From Halobacillus ihumii (GTDB lineage: Bacteria > Bacillota > Bacilli > Bacillales > Halobacillaceae): 64,000 nt of DNA. Shown here piece by piece: positions 38,536 through 46,663 of the stretch. The position numbers and the translations under genes are program-made. Under the pieces are notes generated by a model, which was not told where the DNA came from, did not search any database, and saw nothing but the letters and a program-made list of their open reading frames with translations. Position 1 is the stretch's first letter. Each line of letters opens with the position of its first letter. The stretch is from positions 2,898,764 to 2,962,763 of the forward strand of contig NZ_CACVAO010000001.1 in assembly GCF_902726645.1 (NCBI RefSeq), given 5' to 3'.

Positions 38536-38745
38536 ATGAGAAAATATCAAGCAGGAGACTTGATACAGAAGCGGTGCAGACAATGCTTCCATGATGAAGC
38601 GAAAATTTTGAAAGTGGATCGTAAAGATTTTCATGACAAAAAGGCGGCTTATCTCTGGTGTCAATGTCCCGAGTGTGGGATGAATGACGGAGAACTTATT
38701 CCAGAAGAATACCAACATGAATCAGATGTACTTCAAGAGAAGTAA
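38536..38745 (+). CDS. Small zinc-ribbon-like protein
   Basis: 69 aa with paired cysteines CRQC and CQCPEC, a plausible zinc site. TGGAGGCG precedes the ATG. No family assigned. Confidence 0.65.
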   Translation: MRKYQAGDLIQKRCRQCFHDEAKILKVDRKDFHDKKAAYLWCQCPECGMNDGELIPEEYQHESDVLQEK

Positions 38746-38760
38746 TGTCCATATAAAAGA

Positions 38761-38799
38761 AACCAGAACAGCTCGTGCATGGCTGTTCTGGTTTTTTAT
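38761..38799 (+). terminator. Intrinsic terminator
   Basis: AACCAGAACAGC / GCTGTTCTGGTT stem then TTTT. A second hairpin (AAGGAAGG...CCTTCCTT) follows at 38819-38853. Confidence 0.85.
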
Positions 38800-38965
38800 T
38801 CTAAATATGTAATAGAAAAGGAAGGTCCAGGAATGATCTGGCCCTTCCTTTATTAATGCGATAAAGTGTCCTTTTCAACGGTTTTAATAGGAGAAAATGG
38901 GATAAGCTAGAGACAAGTATCGATTCAGGTTGCTGTACAGCAAAGCCTGTGAAGGGACGGTTGGA

Positions 38966-39151
38966 ATGGAGTATTCAAATAGTCAAAAGGCGATGGTGGG
39001 GTTTTTTATAGGCATTATGCTGGCCATAGGGTTTCAAGCGGGATTATCTCTCACGGATCATGTTGTTATGAGTATTATCACGGCATTGGCCGCAGGTTTG
39101 ATTGCACGGTTCGTATCTAGAGTGTTTATTCGGGCGTTGAATCATCGATAG
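38966..39151 (+). CDS. Small two-span membrane protein
   Basis: 61 aa from the ATG at 38966; GAAGGGA lies upstream at a longish distance. Two hydrophobic segments (MVGFFIGIMLAIGFQAGLSL; MSIITALAAGLIARFVS). Followed by a terminator. Not recognised. Confidence 0.5.
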   Translation: MEYSNSQKAMVGFFIGIMLAIGFQAGLSLTDHVVMSIITALAAGLIARFVSRVFIRALNHR

Positions 39152-39176
39152 CTATCCGTGAATAGGCTCATCATTC

Positions 39177-39215
39177 AAAAAGCTCTTCGCCAGGACCTGC
39201 CGAAGAGCTTTTGTT
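39177..39215 (+). terminator. Intrinsic terminator
   Basis: AAAAGCTCTTCG / CGAAGAGCTTTT stem followed by TTGTT; it insulates the operon that starts at 39310. Confidence 0.85.
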
Positions 39216-39309
39216 GAGGGAAAGCGTTAAACGCTATGACTTTACATAAGTACTTCTGACCCTTTAAACTTAAATTTAGAGAAGCTGCAGGAATTGGAGG
39301 AAGGCACTT

Positions 39310-39615
39310 GTGTTTGTAGTAGACTCAATGGTTACGGTTCCCGATCATAAAGCTGATGATTTAATTGCTATCTACCAGAATCGTTCCCGGTTGGTGGATC
39401 AGGCCGAGGGTTTCCGTTCTTTTCAACTTTTACAAAATGAGCGAAAACCTGGGGAAATCACTGTTCATATGGAATGGGAAGATAAGCAATCCTATTTAAA
39501 TTGGGCACGCAGTGAAGAATTTAAGAAAATTCATGAACTTGAGAAGAAATACCCTGACGAGGAACTGCAAGGAATTGTTCCGAAAGTCTCGAAATATAAG
39601 GTTGTGGCGACATGA
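39310..39615 (+). CDS. ABM-domain protein, heme-monooxygenase-like (HmoA/HmoB/IsdG fold)
   Basis: 101 aa, one antibiotic-biosynthesis-monooxygenase domain. The Trp and His of the IsdG triad align (LNWARSEEFKKIHE), but the N-terminal Asn position appears to be Ser or Asp (VVDSMVTV), so heme degradation is uncertain. GTG start with GGAGGAAGG upstream. Its stop overlaps the next ATG (ATGA), making it the first of four coupled genes with the B12 protein and the STAS protein. Confidence 0.75.
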   Translation: MFVVDSMVTVPDHKADDLIAIYQNRSRLVDQAEGFRSFQLLQNERKPGEITVHMEWEDKQSYLNWARSEEFKKIHELEKKYPDEELQGIVPKVSKYKVVAT

Positions 39616-39977
39616 GAAAACAAGTAAGGGACGAAATAGTTTCCACCTCGGTGGAAGAAATCTATCAGGCGTATCCGAACTTGTGGGAGCGCTTTGGCGA
39701 GAATGGCCATAAGCGTACGGAAGAGGATAATTACCATCATCTCAATCACTTAACAACAGCCTATGAGATGAATTCTGTTTCCTTTTTCCTTGACTATACA
39801 GAGTGGTTGAACACTATTCTCACATCACGAAATGTAGGGACGGCGCTCATTATTGATAACTTTGAGCGGTTACATCGTTTAATTAAACAGGCAGAGATGG
39901 AGAGTCGTGAGGAGCAGGATGCCTACCTTTCTTATTTGCAGAAGGCGCTTGCTAAACTTTCTTCTATAGAGAGGTGA
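39612..39977 (+). CDS. Unrecognised helical protein of the B12/STAS operon
   Basis: 121 aa, predicted all-helical. Distinctive stretches are YPNLWERFGENGHKRTEED and YHHLNHLTTAYEMNS, then FFLDYTEWLNTILTSRNV. I recall similar segments in front of B12-binding domains in other bacteria, but cannot verify this. The ATG overlaps the previous stop by four bases and its own stop overlaps the upstream GTG of the next frame. Likely a sensory or partner subunit for the cobalamin protein (inference). Confidence 0.65.
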   Translation: MRKQVRDEIVSTSVEEIYQAYPNLWERFGENGHKRTEEDNYHHLNHLTTAYEMNSVSFFLDYTEWLNTILTSRNVGTALIIDNFERLHRLIKQAEMESREEQDAYLSYLQKALAKLSSIER

Positions 39978-39982
39978 TGACA

Positions 39983-40636
39983 ATGGAACACTACCAACAA
40001 CTGGCACACTTTTTCCTCGATGGGGATGAAGAGAGGGCCCTCCAGTATATTGATCAAGTAATTGAAGCTCATCCTAAGCTTTATTTATTTGAAGATTTGC
40101 TAACACCGGCCATGTACTATATCGGTAAACTTTGGGAACAAAATAAAATAACTGTCGCCGATGAACACTTGGCTACAGCCATTTGTGATTTTGTGCTGAC
40201 AAAACTTGGGAGTTCCTTGGCATCTAAAGACCTTGGTGGAATGAAGGATAAAGTCTTGTTGTTTGGTGTTGAAGAGGAACAACACTATTTAGGGTTAAAA
40301 ATGGTTGCAGATACATTCAAAGAGAAGGGGTGGCAAGTCCGTTATTTAGGTCCCAATCTGCCCGCAGCCCATGCGATGAAACACATAACCCGATACAAGC
40401 CACAAGTGATCGGAATTTCAGCAGCTCTGAGTTATCGACTGCCATCGTTGAAAAAACAATTACAAGATTATCTCGCGTTGGATTGGAAACCTACCATTTT
40501 GATTGGGGGAAGAATGACACGAAAACTCGGACTTGAGGAGTTTTTGTCAGAACAAGTTATCGTGATTAAAGATTTAAGTCAGTTGAATCATTGGCTTAGT
40601 GAAGGAAGGGAAGGCATATTTAATGAATCAAGTTGA
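39983..40636 (+). CDS. B12-binding protein with CarH-type Wx9EH photoreceptor signature
   Basis: About 217 aa. A helical cap domain (about 5-80) contains W51 and E61-H62, i.e. W, nine residues, then EH (LWEQNKITVADEHLATA), the signature of adenosylcobalamin light sensors such as CarH. A Rossmann-type domain follows with EQHYLG (E99-H101-G104), the ExHxxG motif that supplies the lower cobalt ligand. Unlike CarH/LitR there is no MerR DNA-binding domain. ATG 39983 has AGAGGTGA five bases upstream; an in-frame GTG lies at 39974. It overlaps the next gene by 14 bp. Proposed: a light- or B12-responsive switch that signals by protein contact. Confidence 0.85.
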   Translation: MEHYQQLAHFFLDGDEERALQYIDQVIEAHPKLYLFEDLLTPAMYYIGKLWEQNKITVADEHLATAICDFVLTKLGSSLASKDLGGMKDKVLLFGVEEEQHYLGLKMVADTFKEKGWQVRYLGPNLPAAHAMKHITRYKPQVIGISAALSYRLPSLKKQLQDYLALDWKPTILIGGRMTRKLGLEEFLSEQVIVIKDLSQLNHWLSEGREGIFNESS

Positions 40637-41384
40637 TCCAGCTTTTCCTTTGCCTCAACTCATAATCAATAAGAATTATAAGATTAAATCTTTTACAGAA
40701 GAAGCGAAAGAAATATTCGGACAACCATCTGATTTACTAGAGTTAGTAGATGAGGACAGTATCCTAAAGGTAAAGCAATGGGTGACTCCGGAACACGCAA
40801 AGGCTTCCTTAGAGGTGCTTGTACGCCCTCCGAGCTATTCCTCCACTCCTCTTACAGTTGACATGCATGTAGTATGGGAAGGAGAACTGTATGCTCATGT
40901 TCTCATTATTCTCAAAGACGAAAAACTGACGAAGATTACAAACACCTTAAGTCAGCTGCGTACGAGGTTGAATGATACCAATCTTGAACTATTGGAAGAG
41001 AAAGAAAAGCTTGAAGAAGCTATGCATCAGAATAATCGCTTATCTGCTCCTTTTATAAAATTAACAGAGGAGTCAGGGTTGGTCCCGTTATTTGGAGACC
41101 TCAACAACGATAAAATACGAGCTATTGAAGATAGTCTCCTATATACCGTTCGAACGAAAGATGTCGACCGTGTGCTTATTGACTTCACAGCTGTAGGCGA
41201 TATGCAGCAAGAAGGAATTGCAGGGTTAAAACAGATTATGACATCGCTTTTCTACATGGGGACTGAATTAATTATTATTGGGATTCAACCACGTCAAGCG
41301 ATGCTTCTTCATAGGATGGATGCTCCTCTTCAGGTTATTTACATGAATAGCCTGGAACAAGCTTTAGACAAATACGATATTTAA
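40623..41384 (+). CDS. STAS-domain protein, RsbR-like
   Basis: 253 aa from the ATG at 40623 (GGAAGGGAAGG upstream). A PAS-like N-terminal domain (about 10-100) is joined by a coiled coil (about 103-140) to a C-terminal STAS domain (SAPFIKLTEESGLVPLFGDL ... VLIDFTAVGDMQQEGIAG). The linker and STAS layout matches RsbR-type stressosome proteins, but the positions of the two phosphorylated Thr of RsbR read Gln and Ile here. Translationally coupled to the B12 protein, which suggests the pair signals together, perhaps into the sigma-B stressosome. Confidence 0.8.
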   Translation: MNQVDPAFPLPQLIINKNYKIKSFTEEAKEIFGQPSDLLELVDEDSILKVKQWVTPEHAKASLEVLVRPPSYSSTPLTVDMHVVWEGELYAHVLIILKDEKLTKITNTLSQLRTRLNDTNLELLEEKEKLEEAMHQNNRLSAPFIKLTEESGLVPLFGDLNNDKIRAIEDSLLYTVRTKDVDRVLIDFTAVGDMQQEGIAGLKQIMTSLFYMGTELIIIGIQPRQAMLLHRMDAPLQVIYMNSLEQALDKYDI

Positions 41385-41561
41385 TCATTAATTTACGAGA
41401 GAAGTTGCAATAGGGCAGCTTCTTTTTTGTGTTAAAAAAATTTTAACCTCATAGACACCTATTCTGCGCGGCACACGATTATAGGTATAGAAGGAGTTAT
41501 TCACTCAGAATGAAAAAGAGTGCTGGCTGTCTTCAATACCATCTCAAGGAGGAATTAACAA

Positions 41562-41981
41562 ATGAACTATCTAAAGGAAATCAATGCATTTTATAACCAA
41601 CTCGAGGTTAACCCGCTGTCTGGCGCGGCAAATTCGTTATGGCATGCTCTTTTGCACATTAACAATAAAGCCGGATGGAAGAATGAATTTACAGTTGCTG
41701 CATCTGTATTAAGTTCGAAAGCCGGCTTGAGTGATGGTACCTTCAAACGGGCACGAAATGAGCTGAAACAAAAAGGCTACATCATCCATAAACCGAGAGG
41801 GTCAAACTTGAGTGCGGTCTATCAGATGATCTCCGTGCAGACAATAATAGACTACAGCAATTTCCATAAGGATTCCCCATTAATTAAACAGAAAAAGAAA
41901 CAGAAAGAAGTAGTACTAGTAGTCGGTCCAATTCTTCATTCTTTTTACGGAATATCGAGAGAACACCCCTTATTTCAATGA
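41562..41981 (+). CDS. DnaD-like replication/primosome protein, shortened
   Basis: 139 aa with a strong AAGGAGG site. The N-terminal winged helix (INAFYNQLEVNPLSGAANSL, FTVAASVLSSKAGLSDGTFK) is that of phage or DnaD-like proteins, which usually run to about 250-300 aa. The sequence degenerates after KQKKKQKEVVLVVG and stops just before the TnpB element, so it is probably truncated by that insertion. A remnant of a prophage or other mobile element. Confidence 0.65.
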   Translation: MNYLKEINAFYNQLEVNPLSGAANSLWHALLHINNKAGWKNEFTVAASVLSSKAGLSDGTFKRARNELKQKGYIIHKPRGSNLSAVYQMISVQTIIDYSNFHKDSPLIKQKKKQKEVVLVVGPILHSFYGISREHPLFQ

Positions 41982-42039
41982 GGGGATGAATGCCGAGGGT
42001 CTGTCTTTTAAAAAAACAGAAAATTAAATCTATTAATTA

Positions 42040-42059
42040 GAACATACGTTTGGTATAAT
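42040..42059 (+). promoter_or_regulatory. Extended -10 promoter with LexA-like box before tnpB
   Basis: GAACATACGTTTG (42040-42052) resembles the Gram-positive LexA box (CGAAC-N4-GTTCG) and directly overlaps TGGTATAAT (hexamer 42054-42059). Repressor binding would occlude the promoter. No experiment supports this; GAAC-N4-GTTT is one mismatch from a consensus half. Confidence 0.45.
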
Positions 42060-42078
42060 AGGTATGGGAGGTGAAAAC

Positions 42079-43191
42079 ATGGCTACGAAAACGATTCTCG
42101 TAAAGCTAAAGCATGTAACGAAGAAAAAACATAAACAGTTCATGGAAGAACAGGCTGCCTATGCCTCATGCGTGAATCATTGTGTGGAACGCCTCCTAAA
42201 CGGTGAAAAGCTTTCGTCTAAAGATGTATCTTTCCCTTTAAAATCAGCCATTAAGAACGAAGGCATCCGCCGAGCGAAGAAAGCTGTTTCCGATTTTAAA
42301 AAAGGCTTAGCGAAAACGATCCCTGTATTCCGAAATTCCCTTAATATCAAGATTAATAACCAAAATTGGAACACTGTCGAAAAAAACGGAAGGTGGTATA
42401 TCGCCTTCACAAGCAACCAAGGTAAAAAGGCTCTTCCTGTGGTTGAAACAAAAGATGTCCAAAGCTATTTTCCGTTTTTAACAACCAAAACCCGAGAGTT
42501 CCGAGGAACCATAGAATTATTTCGTAAAGGAAGACGATGGTATGTAGCCATTCCCATCCAAGTAAGTTCTGACTTGGATTTAGGAAACAACGATCAATCC
42601 AAGAAACCATTAACGGATTACACATCTATTGGTGTTGATCTAGGGTTGAGACACCTTGTAGTTCTGTCTGAACCGTCAAGTGGCAAACGGCAATTCTTTT
42701 CAGGCAAAGAAGTCGGCTATAAACGACGTCACTTTCGTTCCCTTCGTCGTTCGTTAGGAAAGAAAAAGGCACAGCGTGCTATGGAACGCGTAGGTCAAAA
42801 AGAAAGCCGTTGGATGAAAGACTATAACCGAAAACTAGCCAAGGATATTGTGACGTTTGCGCAGCAATTCGAACAACCCATGATTAAACTGGAACAACTG
42901 GATCATATCCGAAAGACTTGTCGCAGCATGAAACGAGCAGATAGAACGATTCATTCATGGGCGTTTTATCAGTTGAAGCAATGTATCAAAGAACGAGCAG
43001 CTACATTCAACATTCCTGTGGTGGATATCGACCCGCATAAAACAAGCCAAACCTGTTTCGCATGTAAGCATGCGGAGCGATCCAATCGAAAGCGTGATTT
43101 ATTCACATGTAAGAAATGCGGTCATAAAGCTCATGCCGATCTCAATGCCAGTCGAAACATCGCAACAAGCACGAACTTGGCGGCGTCCTAA
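42079..43191 (+). CDS. tnpB: TnpB RNA-guided nuclease, apparently intact
   Basis: 370 aa from the ATG at 42079 (GGGAGGTG upstream). RuvC residues are all present: Asp in GVDLGLRHLV, Glu in IKLEQLDH and Asp in AHADLNASRN. The zinc ribbon has CFAC and CKKC. TnpB cuts DNA guided by the omega RNA read from the element's right end, and helps retain the element. Because every catalytic residue is intact the protein may be active. Confidence 0.92.
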   Translation: MATKTILVKLKHVTKKKHKQFMEEQAAYASCVNHCVERLLNGEKLSSKDVSFPLKSAIKNEGIRRAKKAVSDFKKGLAKTIPVFRNSLNIKINNQNWNTVEKNGRWYIAFTSNQGKKALPVVETKDVQSYFPFLTTKTREFRGTIELFRKGRRWYVAIPIQVSSDLDLGNNDQSKKPLTDYTSIGVDLGLRHLVVLSEPSSGKRQFFSGKEVGYKRRHFRSLRRSLGKKKAQRAMERVGQKESRWMKDYNRKLAKDIVTFAQQFEQPMIKLEQLDHIRKTCRSMKRADRTIHSWAFYQLKQCIKERAATFNIPVVDIDPHKTSQTCFACKHAERSNRKRDLFTCKKCGHKAHADLNASRNIATSTNLAAS

Positions 43192-43450
43192 AGAACAGTC
43201 GAGAGATGGGTCTTTAGGATCGTCCAAGCGCCCACTAGGTATAATCCTAGTTCCAACATGCAAGCCTGTTTTCCTTGCATGGGGAGTCCCGAGTGGCACG
43301 GGATATAGCGGTCATGTTGGAAGGTGGGTCAGAAATGGAACAACACGGAGGCTGTCGTGAGATCCCCTCTCCGCCGTAGTGAGCCGTAACCGCCTCTCTA
43401 GGAGAGGTCTTCACAGGAAGCTCGGTCCTTCTGGGCCGAGAGGATGTCAC
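43170..43450 (+). ncRNA. Omega RNA (TnpB guide scaffold)
   Basis: Overlaps the tnpB 3' end and is highly structured: TCCTAAAGA / TCTTTAGGA, ACTAGG / CCTAGT, a long-range CCAACATG / CATGTTGG stem enclosing GCAAG / CTTGC, CCTCTC / GGAGAG and the terminal CTCGG / CCGAG. The guide would begin at 43451 (TTTGTAAGGACGG), inside yqxD. Small ORFs in this stretch are artefacts of the GC-rich RNA. Confidence 0.75.
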
Positions 43451-43893
43451 TTTGTAAGGACGGTTTTAAAAACTTCTCTAAACTTCTCCTTATCCTCCGA
43501 GGAAAATGGCTTTGGCCCCTTTGTACGCTTTCCGCTTTTTCGAGCCATCGCACTCAAATAACGTGTTTGTAATAACTGGTCCATGTTCTCGTTGGTATAG
43601 ATAAATCCTTTATGGTGAAGGACCGTACAACCTTTTGCTAAGGCTAGGGAAGCAAGGCCATAATCTTGAGTAACAATGATGTCACCCATTTCTGCTAACT
43701 TCATAATTCGATAATCTGCGGCTTCTGGCCCAGAATCAACATAAATGGTTTCCACTCCTGATTGTTCTTGCGCATTGGAATAATGAGAAAAACTAGTAAC
43801 AAGGATGACAGGAATATCCCCATTTTTACCTTCAGAGATAATAATATCTTTTACCGGACAAGCATCTGCATCAACATAAATTTTCATTTTCAT
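43447..43893 (-). CDS. yqxD: YaiI/YqxD family (DUF188) protein
   Basis: 148 aa, PIN-like fold of unknown function. Family motifs [26 protein letters not shown] and [14 protein letters not shown] are present. GGGGAGATAAAG precedes the ATG. The stop TGA is formed by the last bases of the inserted TnpB element (TCAC), so the native C-terminus was replaced; little sequence seems lost compared with the usual ~150-165 aa. Confidence 0.88.
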   Translation of the reverse strand: MKMKIYVDADACPVKDIIISEGKNGDIPVILVTSFSHYSNAQEQSGVETIYVDSGPEAADYRIMKLAEMGDIIVTQDYGLASLALAKGCTVLHHKGFIYTNENMDQLLQTRYLSAMARKSGKRTKGPKPFSSEDKEKFREVFKTVLTK

Positions 43894-44136
43894 CTTTATC
43901 TCCCCGTAATGAAGTTCGAATTGATAGTGATCATACTGGGCGATCAGGGGTTTGTCAAGGGAGGAAGCGACTTCACCAAAATTTTATTTGCTAAAATAGT
44001 GGCAATTTTGACTCCCGGAATCCCTTTTTCCACGTTGCAATGTCTCTCTTCAGTTCATCATCTATGATAATATGAACAGAAATAGAGGGCTCTTTCCCCG
44101 AAAAAGTACTTATACGGAATTTATAAATTTAGGAGG

Positions 44137-45732
44137 ATGTTGAAATCTTTGAAACTATCGCTGCAAACTAAAATACTGGTTCTAGTTTTATCACTCGCTT
44201 TTTTGATTATCATTCTGTTGACCGCATCCTTTACTTATTTGGAAGCGAAAGAGATTGAAAAGCAAAAAGCCCAGTTGGCCTTAAAAATCTCTAAGACTAT
44301 TTCGTTTATGCCTGAAGTGAGCAGCGCCATTCAAACAGATGACCCTGCTGAAATTGTTCAGCCTATAGCTGAAAGGATCAGAAAGGAAATCGGAGCAGAA
44401 TTTATTGTGGTTGGCAGTAAAGAAGGCATTCGCTATTCCCACCCTATACCTGAGCGAATCGGGGAAAAAATGGTTGGTAAAGATAATTATCGGGCTCTTG
44501 TTGAGGGGAAGTACTACACTTCACGAGCTGTAGGTTCATTGGGGCCTTCACTGAGAGGCAAGTCGCCGATTTTTAATAACAATGGTCAAATTATTGGGAT
44601 TGTGTCTGTTGGTTTTCTAATAAAGGATATCAAAGAGCAGATTTTTCAAAATGTACTTAGGGTTTCATTTAAATCACTAATCGTGCTCCTAATAGCTGCT
44701 GGCGGAAGTGTCTTGCTGGCCAAGAATATTCGTAAGGACACGATGGGATTAGAACCTTACCAGATCGCTACTTTGTACACGGAAAAAGATGCTATTTTAC
44801 AATCAATTAGAGAAGGTTTGTTGTCATATGACGAAACGGGAAGAGTCATGATGATGAATCAGACCGCGCGAAAACTATTGAATATTAAGGGAGGTTTTCG
44901 TCACTTAAACATTGAAAACCTTATGCCTGACTCTCATCCTTATCAGATTTTCGAAACAGGGGAAGCTCAAATGGACCAAGAGCTGCTGCTGGAGGATAAG
45001 ACAATCATTGTAAATCGGGCGCCAATTTTTCACCAGAATCAGGTGAAAGGGGTGGTCGCTTCGTTTCGTGATAAAACGGAAATCGAAGACATGCTCAATA
45101 CCATTTCTGAAGTTCAACGTTATTCGGAAGATTTACGGGCTCAAACCCACGAATTTACGAATAAATTGTACGTGTTGTCAAGTTTGCTGCAGCTCGGTGA
45201 GTATGATGAAGCGTTTGAAATGATTCAGGATGAAACGACAAATGTTGAGGTGAAAAACCGTATTCTTTTTAACCAAATAGAAGATAGCAGGATACAGGCT
45301 ATTTTACTTGGGAAAATTGGGAAGGCTTCGGAAAAGAAAATTACATTTGAAGTGGATGCAAATAGTTCCCTGCAGAAACTCCCTAGTCATATTAACTTGA
45401 CACACCTCATTGTGATGATTGGCAATTTGGTAGACAATGCGTTTGAGGCTGTTGCGGATCGTGATAAAAACCCGACGGTAACATTCTTTGCAACGGACAT
45501 AGGCCATGATATTATCTTTGAAATCCAAGATAATGGAAATGGTATTCCTATCGAAGACCATGCCTTTCTCTTTCATAGAGGATTCACAAATAAAAGCTCT
45601 CATGAGCCGAGAGGATATGGGCTGGCTAATGTGAAGGAAACCGTCAATCAACTCGGGGGGATGGTTGAATTTCATAGTGAACCAGGAAGAGGTACAGTGT
45701 TTACAGTATACCTTCCCAAAGAACATTCATAG
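44137..45732 (+). CDS. citS: Sensor histidine kinase of the CitA/DcuS family (CitS)
   Basis: 531 aa membrane kinase. Two membrane spans (about 10-30 and 177-195) flank an extracellular Cache/PAS citrate-type sensor (EIGAEFIVVGSKEGIRYSHP), then a cytoplasmic PAS domain, the phospho-acceptor His in RAQTHEFTNKLYVLSSL, and an ATPase domain (NLVDNAFEAV, IQDNGNGIP, RGYGLANVKE). The ATG abuts AGGAGG, so the adjacent TTG at 44140 may be used. It is followed at once by its response regulator and by citM, the B. subtilis citST-citM logic. Confidence 0.85.
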   Translation: MLKSLKLSLQTKILVLVLSLAFLIIILLTASFTYLEAKEIEKQKAQLALKISKTISFMPEVSSAIQTDDPAEIVQPIAERIRKEIGAEFIVVGSKEGIRYSHPIPERIGEKMVGKDNYRALVEGKYYTSRAVGSLGPSLRGKSPIFNNNGQIIGIVSVGFLIKDIKEQIFQNVLRVSFKSLIVLLIAAGGSVLLAKNIRKDTMGLEPYQIATLYTEKDAILQSIREGLLSYDETGRVMMMNQTARKLLNIKGGFRHLNIENLMPDSHPYQIFETGEAQMDQELLLEDKTIIVNRAPIFHQNQVKGVVASFRDKTEIEDMLNTISEVQRYSEDLRAQTHEFTNKLYVLSSLLQLGEYDEAFEMIQDETTNVEVKNRILFNQIEDSRIQAILLGKIGKASEKKITFEVDANSSLQKLPSHINLTHLIVMIGNLVDNAFEAVADRDKNPTVTFFATDIGHDIIFEIQDNGNGIPIEDHAFLFHRGFTNKSSHEPRGYGLANVKETVNQLGGMVEFHSEPGRGTVFTVYLPKEHS

Positions 45733-45742
45733 GAGGACAAAG

Positions 45743-46422
45743 ATGGAAACTGTCAAAGTGGCGATCGCAGAAGATGACTTTCGTGTAGCCGATATTCATG
45801 AAAAATTTCTTATGAAAATACCTGATGTTGAAGTGGTGGGAAAAGCATTAAATGCTGAAAAAACCTTGGAACTCCTCCGCACTCAACAAACTGATCTTTT
45901 ATTGCTTGATATTTACTTGCCGGACCAGCTGGGGACTGATATTCTAACGACGATACGACAGGAATTTGAAGACCTGGATGTGATTATGATCACGGCGGCC
46001 ACAGATAAAGCTTTTTTAGAAAAAGCGATGAGAAACGGTGTAGAAAATTATTTAATCAAACCTATTACCATGGAACGCTTTACAGACATGATTAACAAGT
46101 ATATTCAAAGAAGGCATATATTACTGAACGAGGATGAGATCAATCAAGGCGTTGTGGACAGATTATTCAAGAATTCGGAAGAGGAGAAGGAAGAGGTCAT
46201 TCAGGAGCTGCCGACAGGAATAGATGGAGACACCCTCGATAAAATTTTGGAGGTGCTCAAGCACAGCCAGGGGGTCTGTCCGCAGAGGAAATCGGAAAAC
46301 GGATGGGAGCCTCCCGAACGACTGCAAGAAGGTACTTAGAATATTTAATTTCCATAGACAAGTGCCGTTCAGGAGTAGAATACGGATCAGTCGGACGCCC
46401 CGAACGTAAGTACCATAGTTAA
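45743..46422 (+). pseudogene. citT: Response regulator CitT/DcuR, frameshifted before its DNA-binding domain
   Basis: The receiver domain is intact (AIAEDDFRVADIHEK, phospho-Asp in LLLLDIYLPDQ, Lys in YLIKPIT). At a run of five G (46270-46274) the frame is lost and a stop follows at 46339. Reading one base back restores GLSAEEIGKRMGASRTTARR and RPERKYHS up to a stop at 46422, the winged-helix end expected of this family. A single missing G explains it. As written the protein (198 aa) lacks DNA binding and could not activate citM. Real mutation, phase variation or sequence error are all possible. Confidence 0.85.
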
Positions 46423-46447
46423 GCGAAAAATAGCACTTACTTAATTT

Positions 46448-46480
46448 GCACAATGGATTCTGACCATTGTGCATTTTTTG
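46448..46480 (+). terminator. Terminator after citT
   Basis: GCACAATGG / CCATTGTGC stem followed by ATTTTTT. Confidence 0.85.
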
Positions 46481-46532
46481 GTGGCCAAAATTAACGAAAT
46501 GGAAGTCAGAAATTTTTTAAAAAACAATAAAC

Positions 46533-46596
46533 TTAAAACGGTTACAGAATAAGAACGATGATTTATGCTGTTTCTAAGCTTTGAAAACGGTACCAG
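46533..46596 (+). promoter_or_regulatory. Two cre-like CcpA sites upstream of citM
   Basis: TTGAAAACGGTACCAG (46581-46596) matches the cre consensus at all but the last base; TTAAAACGGTTACAG (from 46533) is a weaker match. CcpA repression of citM is known in B. subtilis. No clear promoter hexamers were identified. Confidence 0.55.
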
Positions 46597-46663
46597 TTAT
46601 TCGGAAAAACTGCAGTTATTTAACTTTTCGAAAATGAAAGCGCTTAGAATAGGAGTGGAAACG

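Larger units (their letters stand above)
41940..43450 (+). mobile_element. TnpB-only IS element (IS605/IS1341-like)
   Basis: Contains tnpB and a structured right end that finishes with a hairpin (CTCGG / CCGAG) and GATGTCAC at 43450, the typical right end of this group. No TnpA is present. The left end is uncertain; a CCCCT / AGGGG hairpin at 41967-41986 may belong to it. The right end supplies the stop codon of yqxD. Confidence 0.7.

Noticed and set aside
43070..43561. Several frames of 60-96 aa after tnpB on both strands
   Set aside because: They lie in the GC-rich omega RNA and right end of the element and lack ribosome sites.
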